Of a stretch of DNA of 61,497 nt, positions 36,424 through 49,663 are shown in pieces. Origin of the DNA: Gemmatimonadota bacterium (GTDB lineage Bacteria > Gemmatimonadota > Gemmatimonadetes > Longimicrobiales > Gaopeijiaceae); the NCBI GenBank assembly GCA_022822445.1, contig JAJEBR010000065.1:1-61497 (forward strand), written 5' to 3'. Within the stretch, counting starts at the first letter, position 1, and every line of letters begins with the position of its first letter. The notes beneath the pieces were generated by a model, which had not been told where the DNA came from, did not search any database, and saw nothing but the letters and a program-made list of their open reading frames with translations. A program made the translations under genes and the position numbers.

Positions 36424-37791
36424 CTACTCCCATCCCACCCGGTAAACCACCACCTGCGGCACCATCTCCTCATCGTACTCAACGATGCTGACCGCGGGCT
36501 CGGCGCCAAGGTTGATGAGCCTGGCGTACGGAGAGTCCCAGACGTGCCGGCCGATGTGGCGCCGTTCCTCGAGGTCGAAGATGTCGAGGCGGGTGTCCAT
36601 GTAGTCGCGTCTGCGCTCCGGGGGGACCCGGTAGCCTTCCTCCGTGCGTTCGATTTCGACCTCTTGCCACCGCGGATCCGCCGTGCGGACCGTCATCCAG
36701 AGGTGTTCCTGACCGTACAGCGCCATGGACCTCAGCAGCGTGGAGGGTGGCTCGGTCGTCGGGTCGATGGGCTCCGTGACTACGGGGAACCATGGCAGTT
36801 CGCCCTCGAAGGCGCGGAGCAATTCGTCGTCGATGGACCATTCCTCGACGCGCGGGCTGCCCGCCGTGCCCCACCACACCGTTCCTGGCCGGCTGGCCAC
36901 GCTTCGCATGACGTTGTCCGAATACGGCTCGTTGTCCCGGTTGCGGTCCCGACCCTGTCCGGACCCGAAATGAAGCGAAGGGACCCCGCTGTCGATGTCC
37001 GCGAGATGGAGAGGAAGGCCCGCGACCTCGGGCGACGGGTCCATGGCCACCACCACCACATGGCTGCCGCCGACGGGCACGAACGGACCCGCCCGGTACC
37101 CGTAGGGACGAGCTTCGATGAACTCGCCCGCCAGGTTGAAGATCGACCAGTTGCTCCTGGCTTGGTCGAGCGCCACGAGCCGGCCGTCGACGACGTGCGC
37201 ATCGATCACCCTGCTGAACTCCCCTGGTCCTTCGCCCTCCCGGCCGATCCTGCGGACGAACCGGCCGTCGTTGTCGAAGACCTGAAGGAAGGTGGAGCCG
37301 ACGACCACGTATCCCAGTTGTTCGTTCCACGACACCCTGGGCGCAGCGCTTTCGATGGATCCGGCACCCTCGGGCTCACCAAAGCGGACGAGCTCGGTTA
37401 GCGTTAGCTCGAGCTCGCAGTCGGTGCAGATGTCGAAGTCGCTCCAGTTGGTGACTTCGTGGGTGGGGAATGTGAAGGTCCTGGTCCACGTGTCCAAGCC
37501 GTCACGGGAATCCGGGTCTGGATCGAAGTCGCCGGCGAGCATTGCTTCGTATGACTCGACGGTGTAGACGGATCCTTGCCGATACACAAAGACCTCGCCT
37601 CCGTCGCCGGACACGAAGTAGATGGTCGGAAGATCGGCGGGGTCCAGGAACGGACTCGATTCCACCTCCTCGACAACCATCTCTTCGGCCGAGGGATCCT
37701 CGGGCGCGGTGGTGGCGTTTTCGTCACAGGCGGCAGGGGCCATCGCAACGAGCAGTGGGACCAGCCTGGACCACCTTGCACCGCCACTCAT
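36424..37791 (-). CDS. Beta-propeller lipoprotein, tandem paralogue 3
   Basis: This 455-residue lipoprotein has signal and lipobox MAPAAC followed by DENATTAPED, almost identical to the same segment in the next gene upstream. Shared blocks include YVVVGSTFLQVFDNDGRFVR, RIGREGEGPGEFS, AHVVDGRLVALDQ, PGTVWWGTAGSPRVEEWSID, DELLRAFEGELPWFP, RTADPRWQEVEIER and YMDTRLDIFDLEERRHIGR. The propeller blades would bind a ligand or protein on the cell surface. ATG 37791 overlaps the stop of its upstream paralogue by four bases (ATGA). A pair of Cys (ICTDCEL) is conserved among the three tandem copies. Confidence 0.83.
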   Translation of the reverse strand: MSGGARWSRLVPLLVAMAPAACDENATTAPEDPSAEEMVVEEVESSPFLDPADLPTIYFVSGDGGEVFVYRQGSVYTVESYEAMLAGDFDPDPDSRDGLDTWTRTFTFPTHEVTNWSDFDICTDCELELTLTELVRFGEPEGAGSIESAAPRVSWNEQLGYVVVGSTFLQVFDNDGRFVRRIGREGEGPGEFSRVIDAHVVDGRLVALDQARSNWSIFNLAGEFIEARPYGYRAGPFVPVGGSHVVVVAMDPSPEVAGLPLHLADIDSGVPSLHFGSGQGRDRNRDNEPYSDNVMRSVASRPGTVWWGTAGSPRVEEWSIDDELLRAFEGELPWFPVVTEPIDPTTEPPSTLLRSMALYGQEHLWMTVRTADPRWQEVEIERTEEGYRVPPERRRDYMDTRLDIFDLEERRHIGRHVWDSPYARLINLGAEPAVSIVEYDEEMVPQVVVYRVGWE

Positions 37792-39209
37792 GCGCGCTTC
37801 ACCCTTCGAACAGGCGGCCGCACCGATGGATTGCGGGCTCTGGCTCCATCGAGGTCCACCCGGTAGATCACAACCTGCGGCACTTTGTCCTCGTTGTTCT
37901 CGACGACGCTGACTGCAGGTTCGCCGCCGAGGTTGAATAGCCGGGGGTACTGAGAGTCCCAAACGTACCGGCCGAGGTGGCGCCGTTCCTCGAGGTCGAA
38001 GATGTCGAGACGGGTGTCCAGGTAGTCGGCTCGTTTGCCCGTCGGGATCCGCGGACCCTCCGGCCCGGGTTCGAGTTCGACGTCCCGCCAATCGGGATCC
38101 GCCGTCCGGGTGATCATCCAGAAACGGTTCCGGCTGCCCAGCGCCAGGGAGCCGAGCAGGGTGGGCGGCGGCTCGCGGGTTCGGTCGACCGGTTCCGTGA
38201 CCGCGGGGAACCACGGCAGATCGCCCTCGATGACGCGGAGCAGCTCGTCGTCGATGGACCACTCCTGGACGCGGGGGCTGCCCGCCGCGCCCCACCACAC
38301 CGTCCCGGGCCGGCCGACCACGCTTCCGCGGACGATGTCCGAAAACGGCCGGTCCCGGCGGTCGTATTCCCATACCTCCCTGGCCCCGAAGTGAAGCGAG
38401 GGCACTCCGCTGTCGACATGCGCGAGGTGAAGAGGGGAGTCGCCGGCCTGGGACGACCGGTCCCTGGCCACCACAGCCACTCGGTCGCCGCCGACCGGCA
38501 CGAACGGGCCCGTCGGGTTGCCGTAGGGACGTCGGCCGACGAACTGGCCCTCCCGGTTGAAGATCGACCAGCTCCTCCTGACCCGGTCGAGCACGACCAG
38601 CTGGCCGCCTACGACATGCGCATCCGCAATTCCGCTGAATTCGCCCGGTCCCTCTCCCTCCCGGCCGATCCGGCGCACGAACCGCCCCTCGTCGTCAAAG
38701 ACCTGAAGGAAGGTGCGGCCGACGACCACATAGCCCAGCTGTTCGCTCCAACTCACCGTGAGAGCGGCGCTCTCGATGATTCCCGGGCCGTTAGCGTCGC
38801 CGAGGCGGACGACTTCGGTCAGCACGAGTCCGCAGTCGGCGCAGAGTTGGAAGTCGTTCCAGTTGACGGTCTTGTGGACCGGGGGTGAGTGGATGTCAGA
38901 CGCCGCATCCGGGTCGTCACTGGTGTCCAGGTCCGGGTCGAAGTCGTCGGCAAGCAGTGATTTGAATGACTCCAGCGAGTAGGCCGATCCTTCGTGTAAC
39001 ACGATGAATTCGAATTTGCGGAGACCCCTGCGACGTTGGATCGTGTAATAGATGATTTCCGGACTTGGATCCGGTGCCACCTGTTCGACCACCCTCTCCT
39101 GGGGCGGCGGTCCCTCGGGCGCGGTTGTGGCGTTCTCGTCGCAGCCTGCGAGCAGGACAATCACGGCCAGCAGCTGGGTCAGGGCCCGCCATCCTGTACT
39201 GCCGCTCAT
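37788..39209 (-). CDS. Beta-propeller lipoprotein, tandem paralogue 2
   Basis: At 473 residues, with lipobox VLLAGC and DENATTAPEG, this copy keeps the paralogue blocks (YVVVGRTFLQVFDDEGRFVR, RIGREGEGPGEFSGI, PGTVWWGAAGSPRVQEWSID, DELLRVIEGDLPWFP, DYLDTRLDIFDLEERRHLGR) and the Cys pair LCADCGL. It carries a basic extension of about 15 residues at the C-terminus (ARARNPSVRPPVRRVKRA) that the others lack. That extension reads through the start of the next gene and so may be a by-product of gene fusion during duplication. It begins 134 bases after the first tandem copy and is coupled to the third by ATGA. Confidence 0.83.
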   Translation of the reverse strand: MSGSTGWRALTQLLAVIVLLAGCDENATTAPEGPPPQERVVEQVAPDPSPEIIYYTIQRRRGLRKFEFIVLHEGSAYSLESFKSLLADDFDPDLDTSDDPDAASDIHSPPVHKTVNWNDFQLCADCGLVLTEVVRLGDANGPGIIESAALTVSWSEQLGYVVVGRTFLQVFDDEGRFVRRIGREGEGPGEFSGIADAHVVGGQLVVLDRVRRSWSIFNREGQFVGRRPYGNPTGPFVPVGGDRVAVVARDRSSQAGDSPLHLAHVDSGVPSLHFGAREVWEYDRRDRPFSDIVRGSVVGRPGTVWWGAAGSPRVQEWSIDDELLRVIEGDLPWFPAVTEPVDRTREPPPTLLGSLALGSRNRFWMITRTADPDWRDVELEPGPEGPRIPTGKRADYLDTRLDIFDLEERRHLGRYVWDSQYPRLFNLGGEPAVSVVENNEDKVPQVVIYRVDLDGARARNPSVRPPVRRVKRA

Positions 39210-39343
39210 GCGCGTTTCACCTCCCGTTGGCGAATCTGATCGCGTCGGCCGGTAGCTGGTTGCCCACCCCACCCCCTCAACTAATATCCTAGTGCCGTGT
39301 CGGCGGTTTTGTTCCGTGCGGTGAGGAGCCGGCTGGTGTCCGG

Positions 39344-40711
39344 CTACCCCCATCCCACCCGGTAGATCACCACCTGACGCACGCTGTCTTCGCCATGTTG
39401 GACGATGCCGACTGAGGGCTCGCCATCCAGGTTGATCAGCTTGCCGAACGGAGAGTCCCACAGGTAACGGCCGATGTGGCGCTGTGCCTCGAGGTCGAAG
39501 ATGTCGAGGCGGGTGTCCCGATAGTCGACCTCGTCGCCGGCGGGGATCTGTGGACCGGCAGGCCCGGATTCGAGTTGGACATCCCGCCAATCGGGATCGG
39601 CCGTCTGCGTGACCATCCAGAAATACCCCTGGTCGTCCATCGCAATGGAGCTGAGCAGGGTGGGCGGCGGCTCCCGGTTTCGGTCGACCGGTTGCGTGAC
39701 CTCGGTGAACCATGGCAGGTCGCCTTCTATGACGCGCAACAGTTCATCCTCGATGGACCACTCGTGCACTTGCGGGCTGCCCGCCGCGCCCCACCAAACC
39801 GTCCCCGACCGGCCGACCACGCTTCCGATGACCTGGTCCGAATACGGCTTGTATGCCCAGTCATACCCCCAAGGGTACCGGCGTCCGAAGTGAAGGGCGG
39901 GGACCCCGCTGTCGATGTCCGCTAGGTGGAGCGGGAAACCGAAGTCCTCGGGCGACCGCTCGAAGTCCTCGTGCGAGTCGTGTCTGGCCACCACAACTAC
40001 CCGGTTGCCACCGACTGGCACGAACGAGCCGGCCTGGTGGCCGTAAGGTCGCTTCTCCTCGAATTCGCCCTGCAGATTGAAGATCGCCCAGGACCTTGCT
40101 GCACGGTCCAGCGCGACAAGCCGGCCGCCGACGACATGTGCATCCGCGACTGCGCTGAACTCGCCCGGTCCGTCGCCCTCCCGGCCGATCCTGCGCACGA
40201 ATCGGCCGGCGTCATCGAAGTTCTGAAGAAACGTGGAACCGGCGACCACATACCCCAGCTGGGCGCTCCACGTCACCTGCGCCGTCCGGCCCTCGATGAT
40301 TCCGGGGCCGTCCGCGTCGCCGAAGCGAGCGATCTCGGTCGCCGTAAGTTCGCATTGGTCGCACAGTTCGAAGTCGTTCCAGGTGGCGGTTTCGTAGGTC
40401 GGGGGCTCGGCGACTTCCTCCCACCCTTCCAGGTCGTGCCAGACGACGCCGTCTTCCGGGGACTCGATCCTATAGACTGCTCCGTCCCTGTACAGAAAGA
40501 CCGATCCATCCGGCCGATACTCAACGGCGTCAAGGATGGGGATGATTCGCGGGGTAAAGCCCCGGAAAGCCGTCCGCAGCAGTGCGGTCTGCCCTTCGGG
40601 GGCCGCGGTCGGCCGCACGGGCCCGGTGGTGGGGCTCTCGTCGCACGCGGCGAGCGGGCCCATCGCAACCGAAAGCACGGCCAGAAATGCCCAGCTCCTG
40701 TTGCCGCTCAT
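39344..40711 (-). CDS. Beta-propeller lipoprotein, tandem paralogue 1
   Basis: The 455-residue first copy of the tandem has the signal WAFLAVLSVAMGPLAAC followed by DESPTTGP. Aligned blocks are YVVAGSTFLQNFDDAGRFVR, RIGREGDGPGEFSAV, SGTVWWGAAGSPQVHEWSIE, DELLRVIEGDLPWFTEV, RDTRLDIFDLEAQRHIGRYL and the Cys pair LCDQCEL. It lies at the head of the three-gene series and would carry its promoter in 40712-40872. In that gap I see only a short CCGGT...ACCGG hairpin (40732-40748) and a possible -10 (TACAAT, 40790-40795, minus strand). The gap also separates it from a divergent propeller gene. Confidence 0.83.
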   Translation of the reverse strand: MSGNRSWAFLAVLSVAMGPLAACDESPTTGPVRPTAAPEGQTALLRTAFRGFTPRIIPILDAVEYRPDGSVFLYRDGAVYRIESPEDGVVWHDLEGWEEVAEPPTYETATWNDFELCDQCELTATEIARFGDADGPGIIEGRTAQVTWSAQLGYVVAGSTFLQNFDDAGRFVRRIGREGDGPGEFSAVADAHVVGGRLVALDRAARSWAIFNLQGEFEEKRPYGHQAGSFVPVGGNRVVVVARHDSHEDFERSPEDFGFPLHLADIDSGVPALHFGRRYPWGYDWAYKPYSDQVIGSVVGRSGTVWWGAAGSPQVHEWSIEDELLRVIEGDLPWFTEVTQPVDRNREPPPTLLSSIAMDDQGYFWMVTQTADPDWRDVQLESGPAGPQIPAGDEVDYRDTRLDIFDLEAQRHIGRYLWDSPFGKLINLDGEPSVGIVQHGEDSVRQVVIYRVGWG

Positions 40712-40872
40712 GCGTTTCACCTTGGGGGAATCCGGTTGTTTCGACCGGTGGATGCCTGCGGCTCTGCCCTCCAACGGGTCGGTTGTGGTATTGTAAGCTG
40801 TCCTGATTCATCGCGCACCGTTCATGGTCAGCGACGCTGCCCATTGGCCTGATCCCAGGGGACGATCGGCAA

Positions 40873-42138
40873 GTGACTCGAGGCTCCACGCGCAAGATTC
40901 CCGGGCGGAAGCACGGAACGGCCATGCTCCTTTGGCCGCTCAGCTGTCTATCCGCAGTCCTCGCAGCCTGCGACGCGCCCCCGGACCCCTCGCTCACGAC
41001 CAGGTCGGATTCGGCCGGGATCCTCATCGTCACGGCGGAGGCGCCGATGTGGGGCCCCGGCGAGGGCTGGACGGTCAGCGCCGAACCGCTGGTCCGGATC
41101 GGCGCCGTGGATGGGCCGCGCGAACAGCTGCTGGACGGTGTGGTCGGGGCGGTGCGCATGAGCGATGGCGACATCGTGCTGGGCGAATGGACCACCGGCG
41201 AGCTGCGCCGCTACGACCCGGAGGGCACCCTGGTGTGGCGCGCGGCGGGGCAGGGGGAGGGTCCCGGGGAGCATCGGATGTTGGCGTTCGCAGGATTGAT
41301 CCCGGGCGATACCGTGGTGACCTGGGACCGGCGGCTGAACCGGGTCCAACTCTTCGATCCCGATGGCGGCCCAGTGCGTGCCTTTCGCGTGGAGGCACCC
41401 GGGTCGGGAGCGCTGCCGACCGGCGTCATCGGAGTGTCCGGGCGGCATCTTGTCCTCACATTCAACGCCGGTGGCGCGGAGCCCGAGGACGGGATCGTGC
41501 GATGGCCGGCGGTTCGGATCGCGACCCTGTCTCTGGAGGACGGCGGTGTGCGGGTGGTCATGGATGTCCCCGGGCGCGAGGTGAGGGCTGACGCGAACGA
41601 AGAGTTCGTTCAGGTCATGGAGTACCCCTTCGGCAAGGGGCCACGGTACTCGGTTTCGGCCGGCCGGCTGGTCGTCGTCGACACCGAGCGTTTTGCCGTA
41701 CGGTCGGTTTCCCTGGACGACGGCGCGGTCACGGCGATCCTGCGGCGGGACGAACCCGTGCGCGCGGTCACGGACGAGGATGTGGATGCGTACGTCGAAT
41801 GGATGACTGCCGGCAGCGTTGCGGCCGGGTTGCACGTTCCGCCCGGCTTGCGCGAGCAACCCATGGCCCCGACGCTCCCGGCGCTGACGTCGATTCATCT
41901 GGACGCGGCCGGGAATCTCTGGGTGGAGCCGCACTCGCGCCGTGGGTCCCAGGTCCCGCCGTTCCAGGTCTACACGCCGGATGGCGAGTGGCTGGGGACC
42001 GTCTCCGTGCCGCCCGGGCTCGAGCAGGAAAACCTGGGACTCCCGGTCAGGTTCGAGATCGGCGACGACTACATCCTCGGGGTCTGGCGCGACGAACTCG
42101 AGGTGGAATACGTGAGGATGTACGGGTTGGTCAAGTAG
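40873..42138 (+). CDS. Beta-propeller lipoprotein (divergent)
   Basis: The 421 residues begin with a signal ending SAVLAAC and then DSAGILIVTAEAP, recalling the DSAGIEIVE opening of the 544-1977 protein. Propeller features follow: LVRIGAVDGPREQLLDGVVG, MSDGDIVLGEWTTGELRRYD, GQGEGPGEHRMLAF, SIHLDAAGNLWVEPHSRRGS and VYTPDGEWLGTVSVP. GTG 40873 has AGGGGA about 11 bases upstream. ATG 40924, just before the hydrophobic core, is an alternative. It is the only plus-strand member of this block and converges on the next member across an AT-rich island. Confidence 0.8.
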   Translation: MTRGSTRKIPGRKHGTAMLLWPLSCLSAVLAACDAPPDPSLTTRSDSAGILIVTAEAPMWGPGEGWTVSAEPLVRIGAVDGPREQLLDGVVGAVRMSDGDIVLGEWTTGELRRYDPEGTLVWRAAGQGEGPGEHRMLAFAGLIPGDTVVTWDRRLNRVQLFDPDGGPVRAFRVEAPGSGALPTGVIGVSGRHLVLTFNAGGAEPEDGIVRWPAVRIATLSLEDGGVRVVMDVPGREVRADANEEFVQVMEYPFGKGPRYSVSAGRLVVVDTERFAVRSVSLDDGAVTAILRRDEPVRAVTDEDVDAYVEWMTAGSVAAGLHVPPGLREQPMAPTLPALTSIHLDAAGNLWVEPHSRRGSQVPPFQVYTPDGEWLGTVSVPPGLEQENLGLPVRFEIGDDYILGVWRDELEVEYVRMYGLVK

Positions 42139-42167
42139 ACGCCGGATCTCGCTTTCCGGCTGTTCTG

Positions 42168-42251
42168 TCATATAGCATTATATATATTACGAATGCGAAT
42201 ATATGCTAATCTATATTTTCAGCAACCGAATATATACTATCGCATATCGAG
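42168..42251. repeat. AT-rich island with direct and inverted repeats between convergent genes
   Basis: About 84 bases of strongly AT-rich sequence stand out in GC-rich surroundings. The blocks GCGAATATATGCTA (42195) and CCGAATATATACTA (42226) are direct repeats 31 bases apart, about three helical turns. TAGCAT (42173) and ATGCTA (42203) form the outer arms of an imperfect dyad. It lies between the convergent ends of two propeller genes. It could terminate both transcripts by weak pairing, bind a nucleoid protein or be a transfer scar. It has no GC stem with a T-run. Confidence 0.5.
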
Positions 42252-42312
42252 AGTTCGGCTCTGCCCGCCCCGATTCAGGCCGACGAGGCCATAGTGCCCT
42301 CCTGGATTACGA

Positions 42313-43497
42313 TCACGAACGACCTCGGAATCCCTCGATTTCGAGCGCCACGATCGAGGATTCGCCGAGACTGCCGGTGTGGATCGTCCATACCCTGCGC
42401 CCTCTCGCTTCCATCAATCGCTGTTCGTCCGGCAGGCGAATCGAGCCGAGAAACCGCCCGGACGGGAGGAATACGTCATGCATGGCTCCCGCTGCTCCGT
42501 GCCCGGCGAATTCACCGGGCAACGGGCGGTCGCGCTGAACCCAGATCCGCCCGTCCAGGTCGACGACGATTCGGGAGATGATCGCCGGATTCGCTGGTTC
42601 ATCGAGTTCGCGGAGGGCGTCCCGAAACGCGTCGGGCATTTCTGCGTCAGGATCCTCCCCGCGCTCGGCGGGCGAGAGCGGGAGCGCCTCTGCAGCATGG
42701 CAGAACCGAACGAGGCTCGTGCCGTCCCGGTCGAATACCTCCAGTTCGTAGCGTCCGTCCGGGTTGGAGACGACCCAGGTCGCCGGACCGACCCCCAGCA
42801 ACGACCGCGGCCATGCGGCCAGCGCCGCACCCGCCAATCCTCTGGCGCGGGACCCCATGATCGTATCGTTCACGGGCCGGTCGGGAGACCAGCGGACGAA
42901 GGATCGCTCCTCCCAGCCGTCCGCGACGGGGCCGGGGAATTCCAGCCACACGGTGCGGTCCGGTTGCAGTGCCACGAACCTGACCTGACCAGCTGCGAAC
43001 ACCGGCGCCAGAAACGCCGGATCGACCGGAGTGACGCTGGCCGAACCGGAAGCAAGTTCCAGTGTGACGATCCGGAATGCACTCACGTCCAGGATGAGGA
43101 GGGTGTCGGCGTCTGCCCAGGTCACGGCAACGGGTGCCTGGACCTCGCCCGGGCCTTCGCCGCGTGCGCTGACCGGCCCCTCCCACTCTCCACCGGGGCC
43201 GAGCAGGATGACTTCGGCCAGACCCCAGTCCGCGACGGCGACCGATCCGTCGGGACTCACGGCGACGCCGGCCGGCCGGACCAGCACCTCGGCTTCGTTG
43301 AGGCCTCCGGCACGCCAGACTTCACGCCAGGACAGGTCGGCAGGCCAGACGCCGACGCTCGTGTTTGTTACAACCGGGCCATTGGGGTTTGTGACTTCAC
43401 AGGGTGTGGATCCGGGCACGTCGCAACCGGCGATCAGGGCGGTCAAGAGTAACGCCAATGTCAGCTTTTGCTCTGTAGGCCGGATCGGCTGATTCAT
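42313..43497 (-). CDS. Beta-propeller lipoprotein
   Basis: The 394-residue lipoprotein has the signal TLALLLTALIAGC. Blades include VRPAGVAVSPDGSVAVADWG, ARGEGPGEVQAPVAVTWAD, VDLDGRIWVQRDRPL and LPSGRFLGSIRLPDEQ, an NHL/6-bladed arrangement. It is distant from the three tandem copies, sharing only the GEGPGE blade turn and overall architecture. AAGGGGC lies before ATG 43497. Its start is only 12 bases from the stop of the upstream minus-strand methyltransferase gene, so it may be the last cistron of the methionine operon. That would be an unexpected partner. Confidence 0.78.
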   Translation of the reverse strand: MNQPIRPTEQKLTLALLLTALIAGCDVPGSTPCEVTNPNGPVVTNTSVGVWPADLSWREVWRAGGLNEAEVLVRPAGVAVSPDGSVAVADWGLAEVILLGPGGEWEGPVSARGEGPGEVQAPVAVTWADADTLLILDVSAFRIVTLELASGSASVTPVDPAFLAPVFAAGQVRFVALQPDRTVWLEFPGPVADGWEERSFVRWSPDRPVNDTIMGSRARGLAGAALAAWPRSLLGVGPATWVVSNPDGRYELEVFDRDGTSLVRFCHAAEALPLSPAERGEDPDAEMPDAFRDALRELDEPANPAIISRIVVDLDGRIWVQRDRPLPGEFAGHGAAGAMHDVFLPSGRFLGSIRLPDEQRLMEARGRRVWTIHTGSLGESSIVALEIEGFRGRS

Positions 43498-43509
43498 GGG
43501 AGTTGCCCC

Positions 43510-45408
43510 TTAGGACCCCAGCACGGCTTCCACCGCTTCACGTTCCCCCGCGATCTGGATCCCGGCGACCTCGCCCTGCAGCGCCCTCACGACCTCACGC
43601 GCGATCTCCGCGCCTTCGGCGGCCGCGCGGCTCGCACCCCGCGCCTGCGCCCGGCGCATCCGCTCCACCACCCGGTCCGGCACGTGCACGCCCGGCACCT
43701 CGTTCTGCAGGAACTCCGCCTGCCGGGCGCTCTCCAGCGGAAGGATCCCCGCGATGACGGGGATTCTCTGCTCGATCTCGGCCAGAAATCCGCGCAACTG
43801 ATCGGCGTTGAAGACCGGCTGGGTCACGGCGAAATCGGCCCCCGCATCCACCTTCCAGTGGAACCGGCCCAGCTCACGGGTCCGGTCGCGGGCCGACTGG
43901 TTGAGGGCGACCCCCACAACGAACCCGGCGGGGCTTCCGATCTCGTTGCCGGAGGGGTCGACGCCGGCGTTCAGTCCCGTAACGACATTGGTGAGGCCGA
44001 TCGAATCGACATCGACGACGGACTGGTAGTCGGCGTAGGGGCCCGGGCCGGGAGGATCGCCGGTGAGGAGGAGGACGTTTTGCACGCCGGTGGCGGCGGC
44101 GCCGAGGAGGTCGCTCATCATGCGCGACAGCTTGCGGTCCCGGCAGGTGTAGTGCACGAGGGGCTCCACGCCGGGACAGGAGCGCGCGATGATCGCGGCG
44201 GTGGCGCGCACGTCCAGCCGGGCGGAGCCGCGGTCCTCGTGCACGGCGATCAGGTCGGCGCCGGCGGCGGCGAGGGCGCGGCAGTCGTTGACGAGGCCGG
44301 CCGTGTCCCATCCGTGCGGGGGCAGCACCCGGACCGAGGTGATGAAGTCGCCGGCCTTGAGGCGGTGGCCCAGGGCGGAGCGTTCCGCCAGCGGGGGTGC
44401 CGGCTTCCCGGCCGCGTCGAGGGCTGCCTTCAGGGCCGGGTTCGGGGCCGTGACCGGAGCCGCTGGTAGTGCCGCGCCTGCAACTGCTTCCGGGGCCGCT
44501 TCCCGGGTGACCCGCACCTGGGTCCTGCGGGGCTGGATCGCGGCGACCTGCTCGCGGATGCGACGGATGTGCTCCGGGGTGGTGCCGCAGCAGCCGCCGA
44601 CGAAGCGCGCCCCCGCGCCGATAAGGCGGCGCGCGTACTGCGCCGTGTAGTCGGGCCGGGTGAGGTACATCTTGCGGTCGCCGACCGCGCGGGGGAGTCC
44701 CGCGTTGGGCTGGGCGGAGAGGGGGAGGGGGGTGGCTTCGGCCATGCGCTCGAGGCCGTCCAGCACCACGGCCGGACCCACCGAGCAGTTGAGGCCCACC
44801 GCGTCGGCGCCCCATTCCTCGGCCGCGCGCGCCGCCTGCCGGGCGGAGGCCCCCGTGGCGGTCCTGCAGTCGTCGCCCTCCACCGTCACCTGCGCCATCA
44901 CCGGCAGATCGCTGCGGCTCCTCACCGCTCGAAACGCCTGTTCCAGCTCGGCCAGATCGGAGAACGTCTCCAGGATGAATCCGTCCACGCCGCCTTCCAG
45001 CAGCCCGTCCACCTGTCGGCCGAAGTAGTCCTGCGCCTCCTCCAGCGAAGTCGGCCCCAGCGGCTCGATCCGGATCCCCAGCGGGCCGATGGCGCCCGCC
45101 ACCGCCGCCCTCCCGTTTGCGGCCCGCACGGCGATCCGGGCGGCGAGACGGTTGAGTTCCTCGGTGCGCGCCTCCAGCCGGTGCGACGAGAGCTTCACCG
45201 GATTCGCGCCGAAGGTGTTGGTCTCGATGACCTCCGCACCCGCCCGGACGTACTGCACGTGCACGTCCTCCACGAGATCGGGGTGGGTCGCGTTCAGCTC
45301 GTCGTAGCAGACGTTCACGAATACGCCGCGGTCGTAGAGCATCGTGCCCATCGCACCGTCGATGACGTGGACGCGGCCGTCAGAGAGGAGGGAGCGGAGG
45401 TCAGGCAT
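43510..45408 (-). CDS. Homocysteine S-methyltransferase / methylenetetrahydrofolate reductase fusion (YitJ type)
   Basis: The 632-residue bifunctional protein has an N-terminal Hcy-methyltransferase barrel (about 1-300: VIDGAMGTMLYDRG, VIETNTFGANPVKL, the zinc Cys in GLNCSVG and [11 protein letters not shown]). An Ala/Pro-rich linker of about 50 residues leads to a C-terminal MTHFR barrel (about 350-615: FITSVRVLPPHGWD, LLLTGDPPGPGPY, GVALNQSA, FAVTQPVFNADQL, PVIAGILPL). It would reduce methylene-THF and methylate homocysteine. It lies 101 bases behind metH on the same strand, so both are probably under the riboswitch upstream of metH. Confidence 0.92.
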   Translation of the reverse strand: MPDLRSLLSDGRVHVIDGAMGTMLYDRGVFVNVCYDELNATHPDLVEDVHVQYVRAGAEVIETNTFGANPVKLSSHRLEARTEELNRLAARIAVRAANGRAAVAGAIGPLGIRIEPLGPTSLEEAQDYFGRQVDGLLEGGVDGFILETFSDLAELEQAFRAVRSRSDLPVMAQVTVEGDDCRTATGASARQAARAAEEWGADAVGLNCSVGPAVVLDGLERMAEATPLPLSAQPNAGLPRAVGDRKMYLTRPDYTAQYARRLIGAGARFVGGCCGTTPEHIRRIREQVAAIQPRRTQVRVTREAAPEAVAGAALPAAPVTAPNPALKAALDAAGKPAPPLAERSALGHRLKAGDFITSVRVLPPHGWDTAGLVNDCRALAAAGADLIAVHEDRGSARLDVRATAAIIARSCPGVEPLVHYTCRDRKLSRMMSDLLGAAATGVQNVLLLTGDPPGPGPYADYQSVVDVDSIGLTNVVTGLNAGVDPSGNEIGSPAGFVVGVALNQSARDRTRELGRFHWKVDAGADFAVTQPVFNADQLRGFLAEIEQRIPVIAGILPLESARQAEFLQNEVPGVHVPDRVVERMRRAQARGASRAAAEGAEIAREVVRALQGEVAGIQIAGEREAVEAVLGS

Positions 45409-45509
45409 GGGTGCGCTCCGGCATCGGGGGAAGCGGGCAGGGCGCTCCGGTCAGGCCGACCGCGGTGCCGGGGGCAATCCCCGTGGTCCACGTGGCGGGT
45501 CCTCGCAGG

Positions 45510-49583
<4,074 letters not shown>

Positions 49584-49663
49584 TCGATGTTCCGCACTTC
49601 CCGCCGATCCGCCCGTCAGGCGATGCCGACCCTGGCTGCCAGGGGCCGAACCCTCCCGGCGGA

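Noticed and set aside
42165-42192. Possible sixth 39-bp element beginning TGTCATA
   Set aside because: The following half-sites and the 4-3-4 spacing are absent; the similarity comes from general AT richness.
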